From positions 1 through 51,431 of the forward strand of contig UCMT01000054.1 in the NCBI GenBank assembly GCA_900473795.1: a stretch of 51,431 nt of DNA, written 5' to 3'. The stretch is from Hyphomicrobiales bacterium (GTDB lineage: Bacteria > Pseudomonadota > Alphaproteobacteria > Rhizobiales > Rhizobiaceae). Shown here in pieces: positions 7,650-16,994 of this stretch; the stretch's first letter is position 1; every line of letters starts with the position of its first letter. Under the pieces are notes generated by a model. It was not told the origin of the DNA. It saw only the letters and a list, made by a program, of their open reading frames with translations, and did not search any database. The translations under genes were made by a program, and so were the position numbers.

Positions 7650-8674
7650 GTGTGCGCAACCTTAAAGGATCCGGCCGTTGGTGGGCGCTCGCAGGCTGCT
7701 TGCTCTGGTTGGCCTTCACCTTCTTTCCGCTTTACTGGGTGGCGATCACCTCGTTCAAATCGCCGCTCGGCGTCGTCGGCGGGCCGACCTACATTCCGTT
7801 CGTCGATTTCGACCCGACGCTGACGGCCTGGAGCGAGCTTCTGTCGGGCGCGCGTGGCCAGTTCTACAACACCTTCATCGCCTCGACGATCGTCGGACTT
7901 TCCGCATCGGTGCTGGCCACCTTCATCGGATCGATGGCGGCCTATGCGCTGGTGCGCTTCACCTTCGAGGTGAAGCTGCTGTCTGGCGTGATTTTCGTCG
8001 TCGTCGCCTTCGGCGGATATCTGCTTGGCCGCCATGTGCTGGGCTACGGACAGGCGATGTCGCTGATCTGGGCCTTTGTCGCAGCGCTCGCGCTCGCCAT
8101 CGGCTCCAGCCGGATCAAGCTTCCAGGGCCGCTCCTCGGCAATGACGATATCGTCTTCTGGTTCGTGAGCCAGCGCATGTTTCCGCCGATCGTCGCCGCC
8201 TTCGCCTTGTTCCTGATGTACACGGAAATGGGCAAGATGGGGTTCAAGCTGGTGGATACCTATACGGGCCTCACCTTCGCCTATATCGCGTTCTCGCTGC
8301 CGATCGTGATCTGGCTGATGCGCGATTTCTTCGCCGCACTGCCCGTCGAAGTGGAAGAGGCGGCGATGGTCGACAACGTGCCGTCGTGGAGGATTTTCTT
8401 CGGTATCGTCCTGCCCATGTCCAAGCCGGGCCTGATCGCGACATTCATGATCACGCTCGCCTTCGTCTGGAACGAGTTCCTGTTCGCGCTCTTCCTGACC
8501 AGTTCCAAATGGCAGACCCTTCCCATTCTCGTCGCGGGGCAGAACAGCCAGCGCGGCGACGAATGGTGGTCGATATCGGCAGCCGCCCTGGTCGCGATCA
8601 TACCCATGGTCGTCATGGCGGGCATTTTGAGCAGGTTCATGCGGTCTGGCCTGCTTTTGGGAGCGATAAAGTGA
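7646..8674 (+). CDS. CUT1 sugar ABC transporter permease (MalG-like) with an insertion
   Basis: At 342 residues this permease is about 60 longer than a usual MalG-type subunit. The extra length falls between the early transmembrane helices: after AAYALVRF (to about residue 105) come two additional hydrophobic stretches (about 112-127 and 137-153) and the loop SSRIKLPGPLLGNDD. The normal core then resumes at FWFVSQRMFPP. The EAA loop (VEVEEAAMVDNVPSWRIFF) and the C-terminal WNEFLFALFLT are typical. The start overlaps the preceding permease stop by ATGA. It partners that permease. Confidence 0.92.
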   Translation: MSVRNLKGSGRWWALAGCLLWLAFTFFPLYWVAITSFKSPLGVVGGPTYIPFVDFDPTLTAWSELLSGARGQFYNTFIASTIVGLSASVLATFIGSMAAYALVRFTFEVKLLSGVIFVVVAFGGYLLGRHVLGYGQAMSLIWAFVAALALAIGSSRIKLPGPLLGNDDIVFWFVSQRMFPPIVAAFALFLMYTEMGKMGFKLVDTYTGLTFAYIAFSLPIVIWLMRDFFAALPVEVEEAAMVDNVPSWRIFFGIVLPMSKPGLIATFMITLAFVWNEFLFALFLTSSKWQTLPILVAGQNSQRGDEWWSISAAALVAIIPMVVMAGILSRFMRSGLLLGAIK

Positions 8675-8718
8675 CCGTCCGACAACCCAATTTATCTTTC
8701 AATTCCAGGGAGGAAAAC

Positions 8719-10173
8719 ATGAGAAGATTGCTACTGAGTTCAACGGCCGCAGTACTGCTTGCGGCGGCAGGCACCACAACCGCGCTCGCGTGCGAACCGG
8801 ACTATACCGGTGTCACGCTGACTGCCACCACGCAGACGGGGCCTTACATCGCCTCTGCGCTGCAACTGGCGGCCAAGGGCTGGGAAGAAAAGACCTGCGG
8901 CAAGGTGAATGTGGTCGAATTCCCGTGGTCGGAACTCTACCCGAAGATCGTGACCTCTCTGACTTCGGGTGAAGATACGTTCGACGTGGTCGCGTTCGCC
9001 CCAGCCTGGGCACCGGACTTCACGGACTATCTTTCAGAAATGCCGAAAGCGATGCAGTCGGGTGCCGACTGGGAGGACATCGCCCCGGTTTACCGCGAGC
9101 AACTGATGGTCTGGAACGGCAAGGTCCTGTCGCAGACCATGGACGGTGACGCGCATACCTATACCTACCGCATCGACCTTTTCGAAAACGCTGACAACCA
9201 GAAGGCTTTCAAGGCAAAGTATGGCCATGATCTTGCGCCGCCCAAGACCTGGAAGGAATATCTCGACATCGCCGAGTTCTTCCAGCAACCGGACAAGGGC
9301 CTCTGGGGCACGGCGGAAGCCTTCCGACGTGGTGGCCAGCAATTCTGGTTCCTGTTCAGCCACGTGGCGGGATACACAAGCCATCCCGACAATCCCGGCG
9401 GCATGTTCTTTGATCCGGACACCATGGACGCACAGGTCAACAATCCGGGCTGGGTGCGCGGTCTGGAGGAGTATATCCGCGCTTCGAAGCTGGCACCCCC
9501 GAATGCGCTGAACTTCTCATTCGGCGAAGTGAACGCGGCCTTTGCCGGTGGCCAGGTCGCCGAGTCGATCGGCTGGGGCGATACCGGCGTCATTGCCGCC
9601 GACCCGAAGCAGTCGAAGGTTGCCGGTAGTGTCGGCTCGGCATCCCTGCCGGGATCGGACGAGATCTGGAACTACAAGACCAAGAAGTGGGACAAGTTCG
9701 ACCACGTCGTTCAGACCTCCTTCATGGCCTTCGGCGGCTGGCAGGCAGCCGTACCGTCGGCTTCCAAGAACCAGGAGGCGGCTTGGAACTATATCCAGTT
9801 CCTGACCAGCCCGGCGGTTTCCGGTCAGGCGGCCATCACCGGCGGCACAGGCGTCAATCCTTACCGTCTTTCGCACACGACGAATACGGAGTTGTGGTCC
9901 AAGATATTCTCCGAGCGTGAGGCAAAGGAATATCTCGGAAGCCAGAAGGACGCGGTGACCGCCAAGAACACGGCGCTCGACATGCGCCTGCCGGGCTATT
10001 TCTCCTATACGGAAATTCTGGAGATCGAGCTTTCCAAGGCATTGGCTGGAGAAGTGACGCCGCAGCAGGCGCTGGATACCGTGGCTGACGGATGGAACAA
10101 GCTGACGGACGAGTTCGGCCGCGACAAGCAACTGGCAGCCTATCGTTCCTCGATGGGCCTGCCTGCGAAGTAA
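8719..10173 (+). CDS. Periplasmic sugar-binding protein of the CUT1 importer
   Basis: This 484-residue extracellular solute-binding protein (family 1) has a clear Sec signal: MRRLLLSS, a hydrophobic run and a TALA cleavage site before CEPDYTG. The Cys after the site lacks the leucine at -3 expected of a lipobox, so a soluble periplasmic protein is more likely than a lipoprotein. ATG 8719 follows AGGGAGG. Large SBP_bac_1 features (FDVVAFAPAWAP, a GQVAESIGWGDTG segment, SFMAFGGWQAAVP and a Trp-rich C-terminus) are present. Placed after the permeases, it delivers the sugar to them; a hairpin follows it. Confidence 0.92.
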   Translation: MRRLLLSSTAAVLLAAAGTTTALACEPDYTGVTLTATTQTGPYIASALQLAAKGWEEKTCGKVNVVEFPWSELYPKIVTSLTSGEDTFDVVAFAPAWAPDFTDYLSEMPKAMQSGADWEDIAPVYREQLMVWNGKVLSQTMDGDAHTYTYRIDLFENADNQKAFKAKYGHDLAPPKTWKEYLDIAEFFQQPDKGLWGTAEAFRRGGQQFWFLFSHVAGYTSHPDNPGGMFFDPDTMDAQVNNPGWVRGLEEYIRASKLAPPNALNFSFGEVNAAFAGGQVAESIGWGDTGVIAADPKQSKVAGSVGSASLPGSDEIWNYKTKKWDKFDHVVQTSFMAFGGWQAAVPSASKNQEAAWNYIQFLTSPAVSGQAAITGGTGVNPYRLSHTTNTELWSKIFSEREAKEYLGSQKDAVTAKNTALDMRLPGYFSYTEILEIELSKALAGEVTPQQALDTVADGWNKLTDEFGRDKQLAAYRSSMGLPAK

Positions 10174-10189
10174 AACCATCCTCAAAAAG

Positions 10190-10216
10190 CCCCATCCCGG
10201 CACCGCCGGGATGGGG
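10190..10216 (+). repeat. Strong hairpin between binding protein and ATPase genes
   Basis: CCCCATCCCGGC and GCCGGGATGGGG form a perfect 12-bp stem with an ACC loop. No U-run follows on the + strand, so it is more likely an mRNA-stabilising or partial-termination element that helps raise binding-protein levels over the ATPase. Confidence 0.6.
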
Positions 10217-10290
10217 GTTGGACATCGTTGAAAGAAGAAGGAACCATCGCCGCTAGGGCAGGCGATGGATTCTCGTGAAAAGGTTACAGC

Positions 10291-11385
10291 ATGTCTCAGG
10301 TGCGTTTGGATCAGGTCACCAAGTCGTTTGGTAGCGTTGCGGTCATTCCACCGCTCGATCTGGTGATTGCCGACAAGGAATTCGTGGTTCTCGTCGGGCC
10401 TTCCGGCTGCGGGAAGACAACCACCCTGCGGATGATCGCGGGGCTGGAACAGGCGACCTCCGGGGAAATCCGCATCGGCGAGCGGGACGTGACGACATTG
10501 CGTCCGGGGCTGCGCAATTGCTCGATGGTGTTCCAGAATTATGCGCTCTATCCGCATATGACGGTCGCCGAAAATATCGGCTACGGCATGAAGGTGCGCG
10601 GAACGCCGAAGGCCGACATCAATACCGCCGTTGCTAATGCCGCGCGCATTCTCAATCTTGGTGCCTATCTCAACCGCAAACCGAGCGCGCTTTCAGGCGG
10701 TCAACGTCAGCGCGTCGCCATCGGCCGGGCCATCGTGCGTCAACCGGATGTCTTTCTGTTCGATGAGCCGCTGTCCAATCTGGACGCCAAGCTGCGTATC
10801 GAGATGCGCACCGAGATCAAATTGCTGCATCGTCGTCTGCAGACGACGATCGTCTATGTTACCCACGATCAGGTGGAAGCGATGACCATGGCCGATCGCG
10901 TCGTGGTCATGAACCAGGGACGCATCGAGCAGGCGGCCGATCCGATCACGCTGTATGAGTCTCCCAAAAATCTGTTCGTTGCGGCCTTCATCGGCGCCCC
11001 CAGCATGAATTTCGTTGAAGGGAGGCTGGAGGCTGACGACGGCGGCGTTGTTTTCCGGGCGGAAGGCGGTGTCGCCATTGCCGTTCCCGCACGCGTGGCG
11101 GAGCATGTCTCGGCGGGTATCGGCCAGGCCGTTGTTCTCGGTATTCGACCGGAGCACACAATGACCGTGGACCCCGCGTTTCCGACAATTCGTGTGGAAG
11201 TCGCAGACATCGAGCCGCTCGGCCCTCACACACTCGCCATCGGGAAAGCGGGTGCGAGTGCGTTTACCGCTCAGATCCACGCCGCATCCCGCGTCAGGCC
11301 CGAAGACACGATCGAGGTTCCGATTGATCCTGAAAAGATGCATTTCTTCCTGAAAAGCACCGGCGAGGCCTTAAAGCACAGGTGA
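10291..11385 (+). CDS. CUT1 sugar ABC transporter ATPase (UgpC/MsmK type)
   Basis: This 364-residue cytoplasmic ATPase energises the permeases encoded upstream. Walker A is GPSGCGKTT (from residue 36), the signature LSGGQRQRV starts at 134, Walker B is VFLFDEP (about 154-160), followed by the D-loop SNLDAKLR and the switch histidine in VTHDQ. The C-terminal 130 residues form the OB/TOBE regulatory domain typical of MalK-like proteins. The gene starts 117 bases after the binding protein gene, past a hairpin, and ends the operon; the next gene is convergent. Confidence 0.93.
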   Translation: MSQVRLDQVTKSFGSVAVIPPLDLVIADKEFVVLVGPSGCGKTTTLRMIAGLEQATSGEIRIGERDVTTLRPGLRNCSMVFQNYALYPHMTVAENIGYGMKVRGTPKADINTAVANAARILNLGAYLNRKPSALSGGQRQRVAIGRAIVRQPDVFLFDEPLSNLDAKLRIEMRTEIKLLHRRLQTTIVYVTHDQVEAMTMADRVVVMNQGRIEQAADPITLYESPKNLFVAAFIGAPSMNFVEGRLEADDGGVVFRAEGGVAIAVPARVAEHVSAGIGQAVVLGIRPEHTMTVDPAFPTIRVEVADIEPLGPHTLAIGKAGASAFTAQIHAASRVRPEDTIEVPIDPEKMHFFLKSTGEALKHR

Positions 11386-11484
11386 GCAGGGACGGGGCTT
11401 GCGAGACATATATGCGATAGCTACCCCGCATGCGCCGTAAACTGGACGGGCGTCTCGCGTACCTGCTATCACGCATGAGCTCAT

Positions 11485-12537
11485 TCAACGGAGCTTGCTT
11501 GGAGCGAGCCCATATCGCGCCCGAAATGCCGTCGCCAGATGGGCGGAGTCGGCAAATCCGGTTTCGAAAGCGATTTGGGTCATGGCCAACCCACTGTTCT
11601 CGACCAGAAAGCGCGCGTAACGCAGCCTCGTTTCGAGGATGAACCGTTTCGGTGTCATGGCCGTGTATTGCAGGAATAGCCGCCCGAACTGGCGGGGGGA
11701 GAGCCCGACAGTTTTGGCGACCTCTTGGGGTGTCACCATCCGTCCCTTGCGGCTTTCGATGAGCACCACGGCCTTCTGGATCCTGGAGTCCCCAATGTCG
11801 CGAAAGGTCGTTGCTCTTTCCTGATCAAAGGCACTCATTCCCCTCGGATCTGTCAGCGAAAGCTGGTGGACGACCTTCGCTGCCCGATCAGGACCGCAGT
11901 GAGTGCGAATAAGCTCTGTCATCAAGGATAAGATGGAGATCCCGCCTGGGACGGTCAGGCGTCTCTTATCGACCAGGAAGTCGCTTTTTATCGAGAAGGG
12001 AATGCGGGGAAAGGCCATCCGGAAATCTTCCGCATGGAATGGATGGAGCGACGCCCGGTGATCGGATAACAGGCCCTCCTGGGCCATCACGAAGACGCCT
12101 GTGCACACGCCAATCACCGGGACACCGGCTGAGGCGGCGACCCTCAGATAGTCACGATGCTTGCTCGGTGCGGCACGCAGATGAGGAAGCAGGCCGCCGA
12201 TCACAGCAATGTAGTCAAAGTCCGTCGGATTGATGTAGGGCGCGTCGGGCTGGACGCGGATGCCGCAACTCGCCACGGCTGCCCGGTTGGGATCGCCCAT
12301 GATCGACCAACGACAATAAAGCGGGCGGGAGTTGTCGGCGAAGTCGGCGGCGTGGCGTAGCGGCTCGACAATGCCCGCGAGTGACATCATCGGGAATGTC
12401 GGCCACAGAAGAATGCCGACAGACAGATCGGGTTTCCGATCCCGCGCCGCCAGCAGGCGTTCCTGCCACAGCCCATCCAGCCAACGGACATAGTCATCGC
12501 CCGTCTGGCCTTCCAGGTGATCTGTCTCCACGCTCAC
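11485..12537 (-). CDS. GlxA-family transcriptional regulator (DJ-1/PfpI plus AraC HTH)
   Basis: The protein has an N-terminal class I glutamine-amidotransferase-like domain of the DJ-1/PfpI type (starting about SVGILLWPTF, with VIGVCTGVFVMAQEG at the nucleophile elbow). The C-terminus holds two AraC helix-turn-helix motifs (QEVAKTVGLSPRQFGRLF and then MTQIAFETGFADSAHLATAF). In this family the N-terminal domain is normally a ligand sensor, not an enzyme. I prefer GTG at 12537 (350 residues), which follows GGAGG with a five-base gap; the frame stays open to TTG 12642, with an ATG at 12612. It diverges from the amino acid importer at 12700 and probably activates it. Relatives control glycine betaine, carnitine or arginine catabolism. 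Confidence 0.88.
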   Translation of the reverse strand: MSVETDHLEGQTGDDYVRWLDGLWQERLLAARDRKPDLSVGILLWPTFPMMSLAGIVEPLRHAADFADNSRPLYCRWSIMGDPNRAAVASCGIRVQPDAPYINPTDFDYIAVIGGLLPHLRAAPSKHRDYLRVAASAGVPVIGVCTGVFVMAQEGLLSDHRASLHPFHAEDFRMAFPRIPFSIKSDFLVDKRRLTVPGGISILSLMTELIRTHCGPDRAAKVVHQLSLTDPRGMSAFDQERATTFRDIGDSRIQKAVVLIESRKGRMVTPQEVAKTVGLSPRQFGRLFLQYTAMTPKRFILETRLRYARFLVENSGLAMTQIAFETGFADSAHLATAFRARYGLAPSKLR

Positions 12538-12699
12538 GGTCCCCTCCGTTGAATCAGGTTTCGCGCCTGTCGAATTTTCAAAGATTATGTCTGATTTTTG
12601 AAATACCGCCATCCCTGTTGGTGACAGTATCGTTCTCGTCAATGAGACAATCCGGATCGCGAAGCACCGGATAGGGGAACCAAAACAGGGATATCAAAG

Positions 12700-13581
12700 A
12701 TGAAACTTTCTCTCTCGAGAAGGCTGGTTCTGCACGCCTTCCTTTCAGCCACGGCATCGATGGCCGTTCTTTCGCCCGCCGCCGCCTTCGAACTGGCAGA
12801 GGATGGCAAGCTGACGGTTGCCTTTACCGGCGACATGCCCGGCTCCGGCTGGCAGGACGGAAAAATGATCGGGTATGACGGCGAGATCATGCAGCGGATT
12901 GCCGACAAGCTGGGCCTCAAGATCCAGCCGGCGTTGATGGAGTGGTCTGGCACGATCGCCTCGGTCGAGGCTGGTCGCGTCGACGTCATGCTCGGCACCA
13001 TGGGCTGGACGGAGAAGCGCACGAAGATCATGAGCCTGTCTGAGCCGATCCACTACTTCAAGAACGGCATCATGCAGTCGAGCAAGACGAACTGGGACAA
13101 GCTTTCGGATCTTGAGGGCAAGAAAGTCGGGACGATCACGGGCTTTTCCTTCGTGCCCGAGCTCAAGACGATCAAGGGCCTGGAACTGTCGCTCTACGAT
13201 ACGTCAGACGCCGCCGTGCGCGACCTGCTTGCCGGCCGTATCGACGCAGTGATCGGGGATCCGCCGGTCGTTTCCTACGCCATCAAACAGAATCCTGGCT
13301 GGAACATGCATTTCCTCGCCTTCACCGACAGCAATCCGGATTTCCCGTTGCTGACGGGCCTCGGCCAGGTCGTCTACGGACTCAACAAGAAGAACGACGA
13401 TCTGCGCCAGAAGATGGACGCCATCATTGCCGAGATGTGGACGACCTGTGAGATGAAGGCGATCGGTGAGCGCTACGGCCTTTCCGCCGATGTTTGGTAC
13501 GTGCCTGCGGGCGAGAATTTCCGCGCCGGCGTCGATCGTCCCGCGGACTACAAGCTCCCCTCCTGCGCGACCGGCGGCTGA
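12700..13581 (+). CDS. Periplasmic amino acid-binding protein (SBP family 3)
   Basis: This 293-residue binding protein has a Sec signal peptide of about 29 residues (MKLSLSRRLVLHAF, then a hydrophobic run and PAAA before FELAEDGKL). The mature part is family 3: VAFTGDMPG, YDGEIMQRIADKLGLK, VEAGRVDVMLGTMGWTEKR, then KKVGTITGFSF and LLAGRIDAVIGDPP for the second lobe. The family binds polar amino acids, opines or related compounds; the ligand here is unknown. A terminator-like hairpin lies directly downstream, which commonly keeps binding-protein message in excess of the rest of the operon. Confidence 0.92.
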   Translation: MKLSLSRRLVLHAFLSATASMAVLSPAAAFELAEDGKLTVAFTGDMPGSGWQDGKMIGYDGEIMQRIADKLGLKIQPALMEWSGTIASVEAGRVDVMLGTMGWTEKRTKIMSLSEPIHYFKNGIMQSSKTNWDKLSDLEGKKVGTITGFSFVPELKTIKGLELSLYDTSDAAVRDLLAGRIDAVIGDPPVVSYAIKQNPGWNMHFLAFTDSNPDFPLLTGLGQVVYGLNKKNDDLRQKMDAIIAEMWTTCEMKAIGERYGLSADVWYVPAGENFRAGVDRPADYKLPSCATGG

Positions 13582-13594
13582 CCTGCCCAGCTCC

Positions 13595-13628
13595 GGAAAG
13601 CCGCTAAAAGGGCGGCTTTCCCTTTTTC
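13595..13628 (+). terminator. Attenuating terminator after the amino acid-binding protein gene
   Basis: GGAAAGCCGC and GCGGCTTTCC form a perfect 10-bp stem with a 7-base loop, followed by CTTTTT. The rest of the transporter operon starts 30 bases later, so it is probably leaky. Confidence 0.8.
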
Positions 13629-13657
13629 GAAAAGGCAAACTCAAGAGGGGAAACATC

Positions 13658-14410
13658 ATGGATGCGCTGCTCCGTGTGACAGGCTTGCGCAAAGCCTATG
13701 GGCCGGTGGAGGTCCTCAAAGGCATCGATCTTTCGGTTCGACCGGGAGAGAAAATCGCGCTCATAGGGCCTTCTGGATCTGGCAAATCGACCTGTCTTCG
13801 TTGTCTGAATTTTCTTGAAAAGCCGAGCGCTGGCCAGATCTTCCTCGATGAAGAGGAAATCGGTGTCCGCAACGGTCGTCCTATGAGCGACCGCGAGCTT
13901 GCGCCACAGCGCTCGGAGATGGGCATGGTGTTTCAGCTCTTCAATCTCTGGCCGCACCTGACCGTTACCGAGAATGTGGCGATTGCCGCCCGGAAGGTGC
14001 GCGGCCTTCCCGCCAAGGAAGCCCGTGAGCTGGCGCTGGAAATGCTCGCCAAGGTTCACATGACCCATCGCGCCGATGCATCGCCTGCGGAGCTCTCGGG
14101 TGGACAGCAACAGCGTGTCGCGATCGCCCGTGCACTTTCGCAAAAGCCAAAGTTGATGCTGTTCGATGAACCGACATCGGCGCTTGATCCGGAACTGGTC
14201 CACGAGGTTCTCAAGGTCATCGAGGAGCTCGCGGCTGAAGGCCGGACCATGCTGATCGTGACGCATGAGATTGCCTTTGCCCGTGACGTGGCGGACCGTG
14301 TCCTTTTCCTCGATGGAGGCGTGATCGTGGAAGAAGGCCCTGCGCGGAACGTCATCAGTCATCCGCGTGAGCCGAGGACGCAAAGCTTCCTCAAGCAAAT
14401 CCGGCATTGA
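13658..14410 (+). CDS. Polar amino acid ABC transporter ATPase (GlnQ/HisP type)
   Basis: This 250-residue ATPase carries Walker [10 protein letters not shown] (from about residue 37), the Q-loop FQLFNLWPH, signature LSGGQQQRV, Walker B LMLFDEPTSALD and switch VTHE. There is no C-terminal regulatory domain, as usual for the PAAT family. ATG 13658 follows AAGAGGGG. The frame is open upstream across the terminator but that part is not coding. It powers the two permeases encoded next and receives substrate from the binding protein at 12700. Confidence 0.94.
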   Translation: MDALLRVTGLRKAYGPVEVLKGIDLSVRPGEKIALIGPSGSGKSTCLRCLNFLEKPSAGQIFLDEEEIGVRNGRPMSDRELAPQRSEMGMVFQLFNLWPHLTVTENVAIAARKVRGLPAKEARELALEMLAKVHMTHRADASPAELSGGQQQRVAIARALSQKPKLMLFDEPTSALDPELVHEVLKVIEELAAEGRTMLIVTHEIAFARDVADRVLFLDGGVIVEEGPARNVISHPREPRTQSFLKQIRH

Positions 14411-14420
14411 GGAGCAGTCG

Positions 14421-15080
14421 ATGCCCGGTATCGAAACCTTGCACTTCGTCCTCGAAGGCCTTCTTGCAGGCGTCGGCGTGACGATGTTGGTCACTGTGTG
14501 CGCCCTGCTCATCGGCACAGCCTTTGGCTTTGCCCTTTCCCTGGTTCGCGAGTTCACGCGCTCGCGCCTCATTCACTTTTCGGTTGATGCCTATCTGGAG
14601 TTCTTCCGCAACATTCCGGCGCTCACCCACCTGTTCATCCTCTACTTCGGACTGGCGAGCATCGGCTTGCGCCTTTCGGCGTTGACCGCTGCGGTGCTGG
14701 GACTGGGCCTTATCGGCGCGGCGAGTACCTGCGACATCTTCCGGGCCGGGTTCAGGGCCTTGCCCAGGGGCCAGACAGAAGCAGCTCTGGCGGCGGGTTT
14801 CACACCTTGGCAGACAATTCAGTTCATCCTGATGCCACAGGCGATGCGCGTCGCGCTGCCGGGTCTTGGAAATTTCGCCGTCCAACTGGTGAAGGATACT
14901 TCGGTCGTCTCGGCGATCGCCGCACCCGAAATCATGTTCTACGCACGCTCGATGGTAACGTCGTCGTTCCAGACAACCCTCATCTACACAACTGCCGCCG
15001 TGCTCTACCTGTTACTCAGCCTGCCGCTCATGCAGGGCGTGAGGCTCCTGGAGCGGCATTACGGGAGAACCAAGGGATGA
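14421..15080 (+). CDS. Polar amino acid ABC transporter permease 1
   Basis: This 219-residue HisM/GlnP-type permease has an N-terminal hydrophobic helix, the family segment YLEFFRNIPALTHLFILYFG and the EAA loop around residues 125-150 (GQTEAALAAGFTPWQTIQF then ILMPQAMR). The start follows GAGGAGC, 10 bases after the ATPase stop. It pairs with the next gene as the heterodimeric membrane channel in the inner membrane. In the first half the usual RGTP of HisM-type subunits is RNIP, which is an accepted variant. Confidence 0.92.
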   Translation: MPGIETLHFVLEGLLAGVGVTMLVTVCALLIGTAFGFALSLVREFTRSRLIHFSVDAYLEFFRNIPALTHLFILYFGLASIGLRLSALTAAVLGLGLIGAASTCDIFRAGFRALPRGQTEAALAAGFTPWQTIQFILMPQAMRVALPGLGNFAVQLVKDTSVVSAIAAPEIMFYARSMVTSSFQTTLIYTTAAVLYLLLSLPLMQGVRLLERHYGRTKG

Positions 15081-15727
15081 ACAGCTTTTTCCAACCGTTC
15101 TTTGAATATGCCAATGAATGGGCGCCGCAACTCGGCGAGGCCATGGTCAATACCGCTTTGCTCTCCGTCTCGGGCTTCGCCCTCTCCCTTGTGTTCGGTT
15201 TGCTGCTGCTGCTCGCGCAGGGTTCGGACTATGCCTTGATCTCCAGGTTTGCCAAGCTCTACATCACAGTCGTCCGCGGTGTGCCGCTGCTGGCGGTTCT
15301 GTTCCTCATCTATTTCGGGCTGCCGGGCATCGGCATCACCTTCGATGCATTTCCTGCCGCCGTGCTTGGTTTGTCCCTGTGCTTTGCTGCACAGGTCGGC
15401 GAAGTGCTTCGCGCAGGTCTGAAAGCCGTGCCGAACGGCCAGCGCGAGGCGGCATTGTCCGTCGGATTTACACCATCCCAGAGCTTCGCATACATCGTTT
15501 TGCCGCAGGTCCTTCGGATCGTGCTGTCCCCGATGCTCGTAACATTCGTCTCGCTGCTCAAGGACTCTTCCCTGGCGTCGCTGATCACCGTCGATGAACT
15601 GGTGCTGACCGGGCGGGCGATGGCGACCGAGTACTTCCTGCCGCTGCAGATCTATATCGCTGTCGGGCTCTGCTACTTCGTTATCGCCTGGCCCTTTTCG
15701 CTCCTGTCGCGTCGCCTTGCTCGGTAA
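15077..15727 (+). CDS. Polar amino acid ABC transporter permease 2
   Basis: This 216-residue PAAT permease overlaps the previous gene by ATGA. It shows VVRGVPLLAVLFLIYFG in the conserved second helix region and the EAA loop GQREAALSVGFTPSQSF followed by VLPQVLR. About five hydrophobic helices are visible. It completes an ABC importer with the preceding permease, the ATPase at 13658 and the binding protein at 12700. Confidence 0.92.
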   Translation: MNSFFQPFFEYANEWAPQLGEAMVNTALLSVSGFALSLVFGLLLLLAQGSDYALISRFAKLYITVVRGVPLLAVLFLIYFGLPGIGITFDAFPAAVLGLSLCFAAQVGEVLRAGLKAVPNGQREAALSVGFTPSQSFAYIVLPQVLRIVLSPMLVTFVSLLKDSSLASLITVDELVLTGRAMATEYFLPLQIYIAVGLCYFVIAWPFSLLSRRLAR

Positions 15728-15760
15728 CCATCAGCTCCAAAAAATCAGAAAGACCAACTC

Positions 15761-16993
15761 ATGTCGAAACTATCGACGGAACGCGGCGGTCGCTCGTCCG
15801 CAGACACTCCCCATGACCGTGCGTCGCGCCGACCCGTCATCCTCATGACTCCTGATCTTCGAGAACACGATGGGAGGATACTTGAGCGGGAATATGTGGT
15901 GCGAACCAACTATGCCGAAGCGGTAAGCGAGGCTGGAGGTGTGCCGCTGTTGCTATCACTGGAAACCGAGCTGATCGACGACGTCGTGGCTCTTGCGGAT
16001 GGTCTGCTGATCACAGGATCTGTCCCTGGGGCGGAGGTGTCGTCTCAGCGTGTTGAATTCGAAAGACGGTTGGTCGAAAGGGCTATCGCGGCCAAGGTGC
16101 CGCTGATGGGCATTTGCCATGGCATGCAGTTGATCGGGGAACACCTTGGAGGGCAACTCGCCAAGGACCTGCCTGGCTTGAAAGGCGAGGCAGGCGTCCA
16201 TATTCCGGACGCCATAGCGGATCGTCTCGCTCATGACATCACTTTGGAAACGGGAAGCGTTCTCGCTGAATGGCACGGCGCGTCAATCGCGACCGTCAAC
16301 AGCCTGCATCGCCATGCACTCATCGGGCATGGCCGATATCGCGTTGCAGCGCGCGCGCCCGATGGGGTGATCGAAGCGTTTGAGGGGCAGACGGACGGTT
16401 TTTGCCTGGGCGTGCAGTGGCACCCGGAATATCGGCTGACATCACTTGACTGCCGGATACTCAAGGAGTTCGTCGCCAGATGCGCTGAGTTCAGATCCCC
16501 TGCGACCAGCACGCCACGTCGCGGTCCTTCTGTTGCAGAGAAACTGGCGGAACTCGGCCTCAAGCTGCCGCAGGTTTCGGCACCGCCCGGTTCATTTGTC
16601 GGCGGGATCCGGACCGGAGATATGGTGACCGTGTCCGGTCAGGTCCCGCTGAAGGATGGAAAGGTCCTGCGGACCGGCCATCTCGGAATAGATGTGACCA
16701 TCGAAGAGGGAAGGGACTGCGCCCGCTGGGCGTTGATGAATGCTCTGGCCCATTTGGAGCAGGTGGCCGGTGGCTTCCATCGGGTTCGCGGCTTTGTGCG
16801 CCTCGCTGGCTATGTTGCCGCCACACCGGCGTTCACCCAGCACGGGCAGGTCGTCGACGGTGCATCCGAGTTGCTCAAGGCTCTTTTCCCCCGGCAATGG
16901 CCCCATGCCCGCGTTGCGCTTGGTGTCGCTTCGTTGCCGCGCGGTGTCCCGGTGGAGATCGAGCTTTCGGCGCTTGTTGATGGGGAGCGCTGA
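15761..16993 (+). CDS. Fusion of a PuuD-like gamma-glutamyl hydrolase and a RidA domain
   Basis: The 410-residue protein joins two enzymes. Residues about 25-245 form a peptidase C26/class I amidotransferase domain of the PuuD type, with nucleophile Cys119 in GICHGMQ and His221/Glu223 in VQWHPEY. Residues about 257-410 form a RidA (YjgF) domain ending in ARVALGVASLP, where Arg384 matches the substrate-carboxylate arginine of RidA. PuuD relatives release an amino acid or amine from a gamma-glutamyl conjugate, and RidA hydrolyses reactive imines or enamines. It lies between an amino acid importer and a DadA-like oxidase, so both activities fit one catabolic route. The join is a continuous frame with a 12-residue linker rich in Ser, Thr, Pro and Arg, not a sequencing frameshift. 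Confidence 0.88.
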   Translation: MSKLSTERGGRSSADTPHDRASRRPVILMTPDLREHDGRILEREYVVRTNYAEAVSEAGGVPLLLSLETELIDDVVALADGLLITGSVPGAEVSSQRVEFERRLVERAIAAKVPLMGICHGMQLIGEHLGGQLAKDLPGLKGEAGVHIPDAIADRLAHDITLETGSVLAEWHGASIATVNSLHRHALIGHGRYRVAARAPDGVIEAFEGQTDGFCLGVQWHPEYRLTSLDCRILKEFVARCAEFRSPATSTPRRGPSVAEKLAELGLKLPQVSAPPGSFVGGIRTGDMVTVSGQVPLKDGKVLRTGHLGIDVTIEEGRDCARWALMNALAHLEQVAGGFHRVRGFVRLAGYVAATPAFTQHGQVVDGASELLKALFPRQWPHARVALGVASLPRGVPVEIELSALVDGER

Positions 16994-16994
16994 C

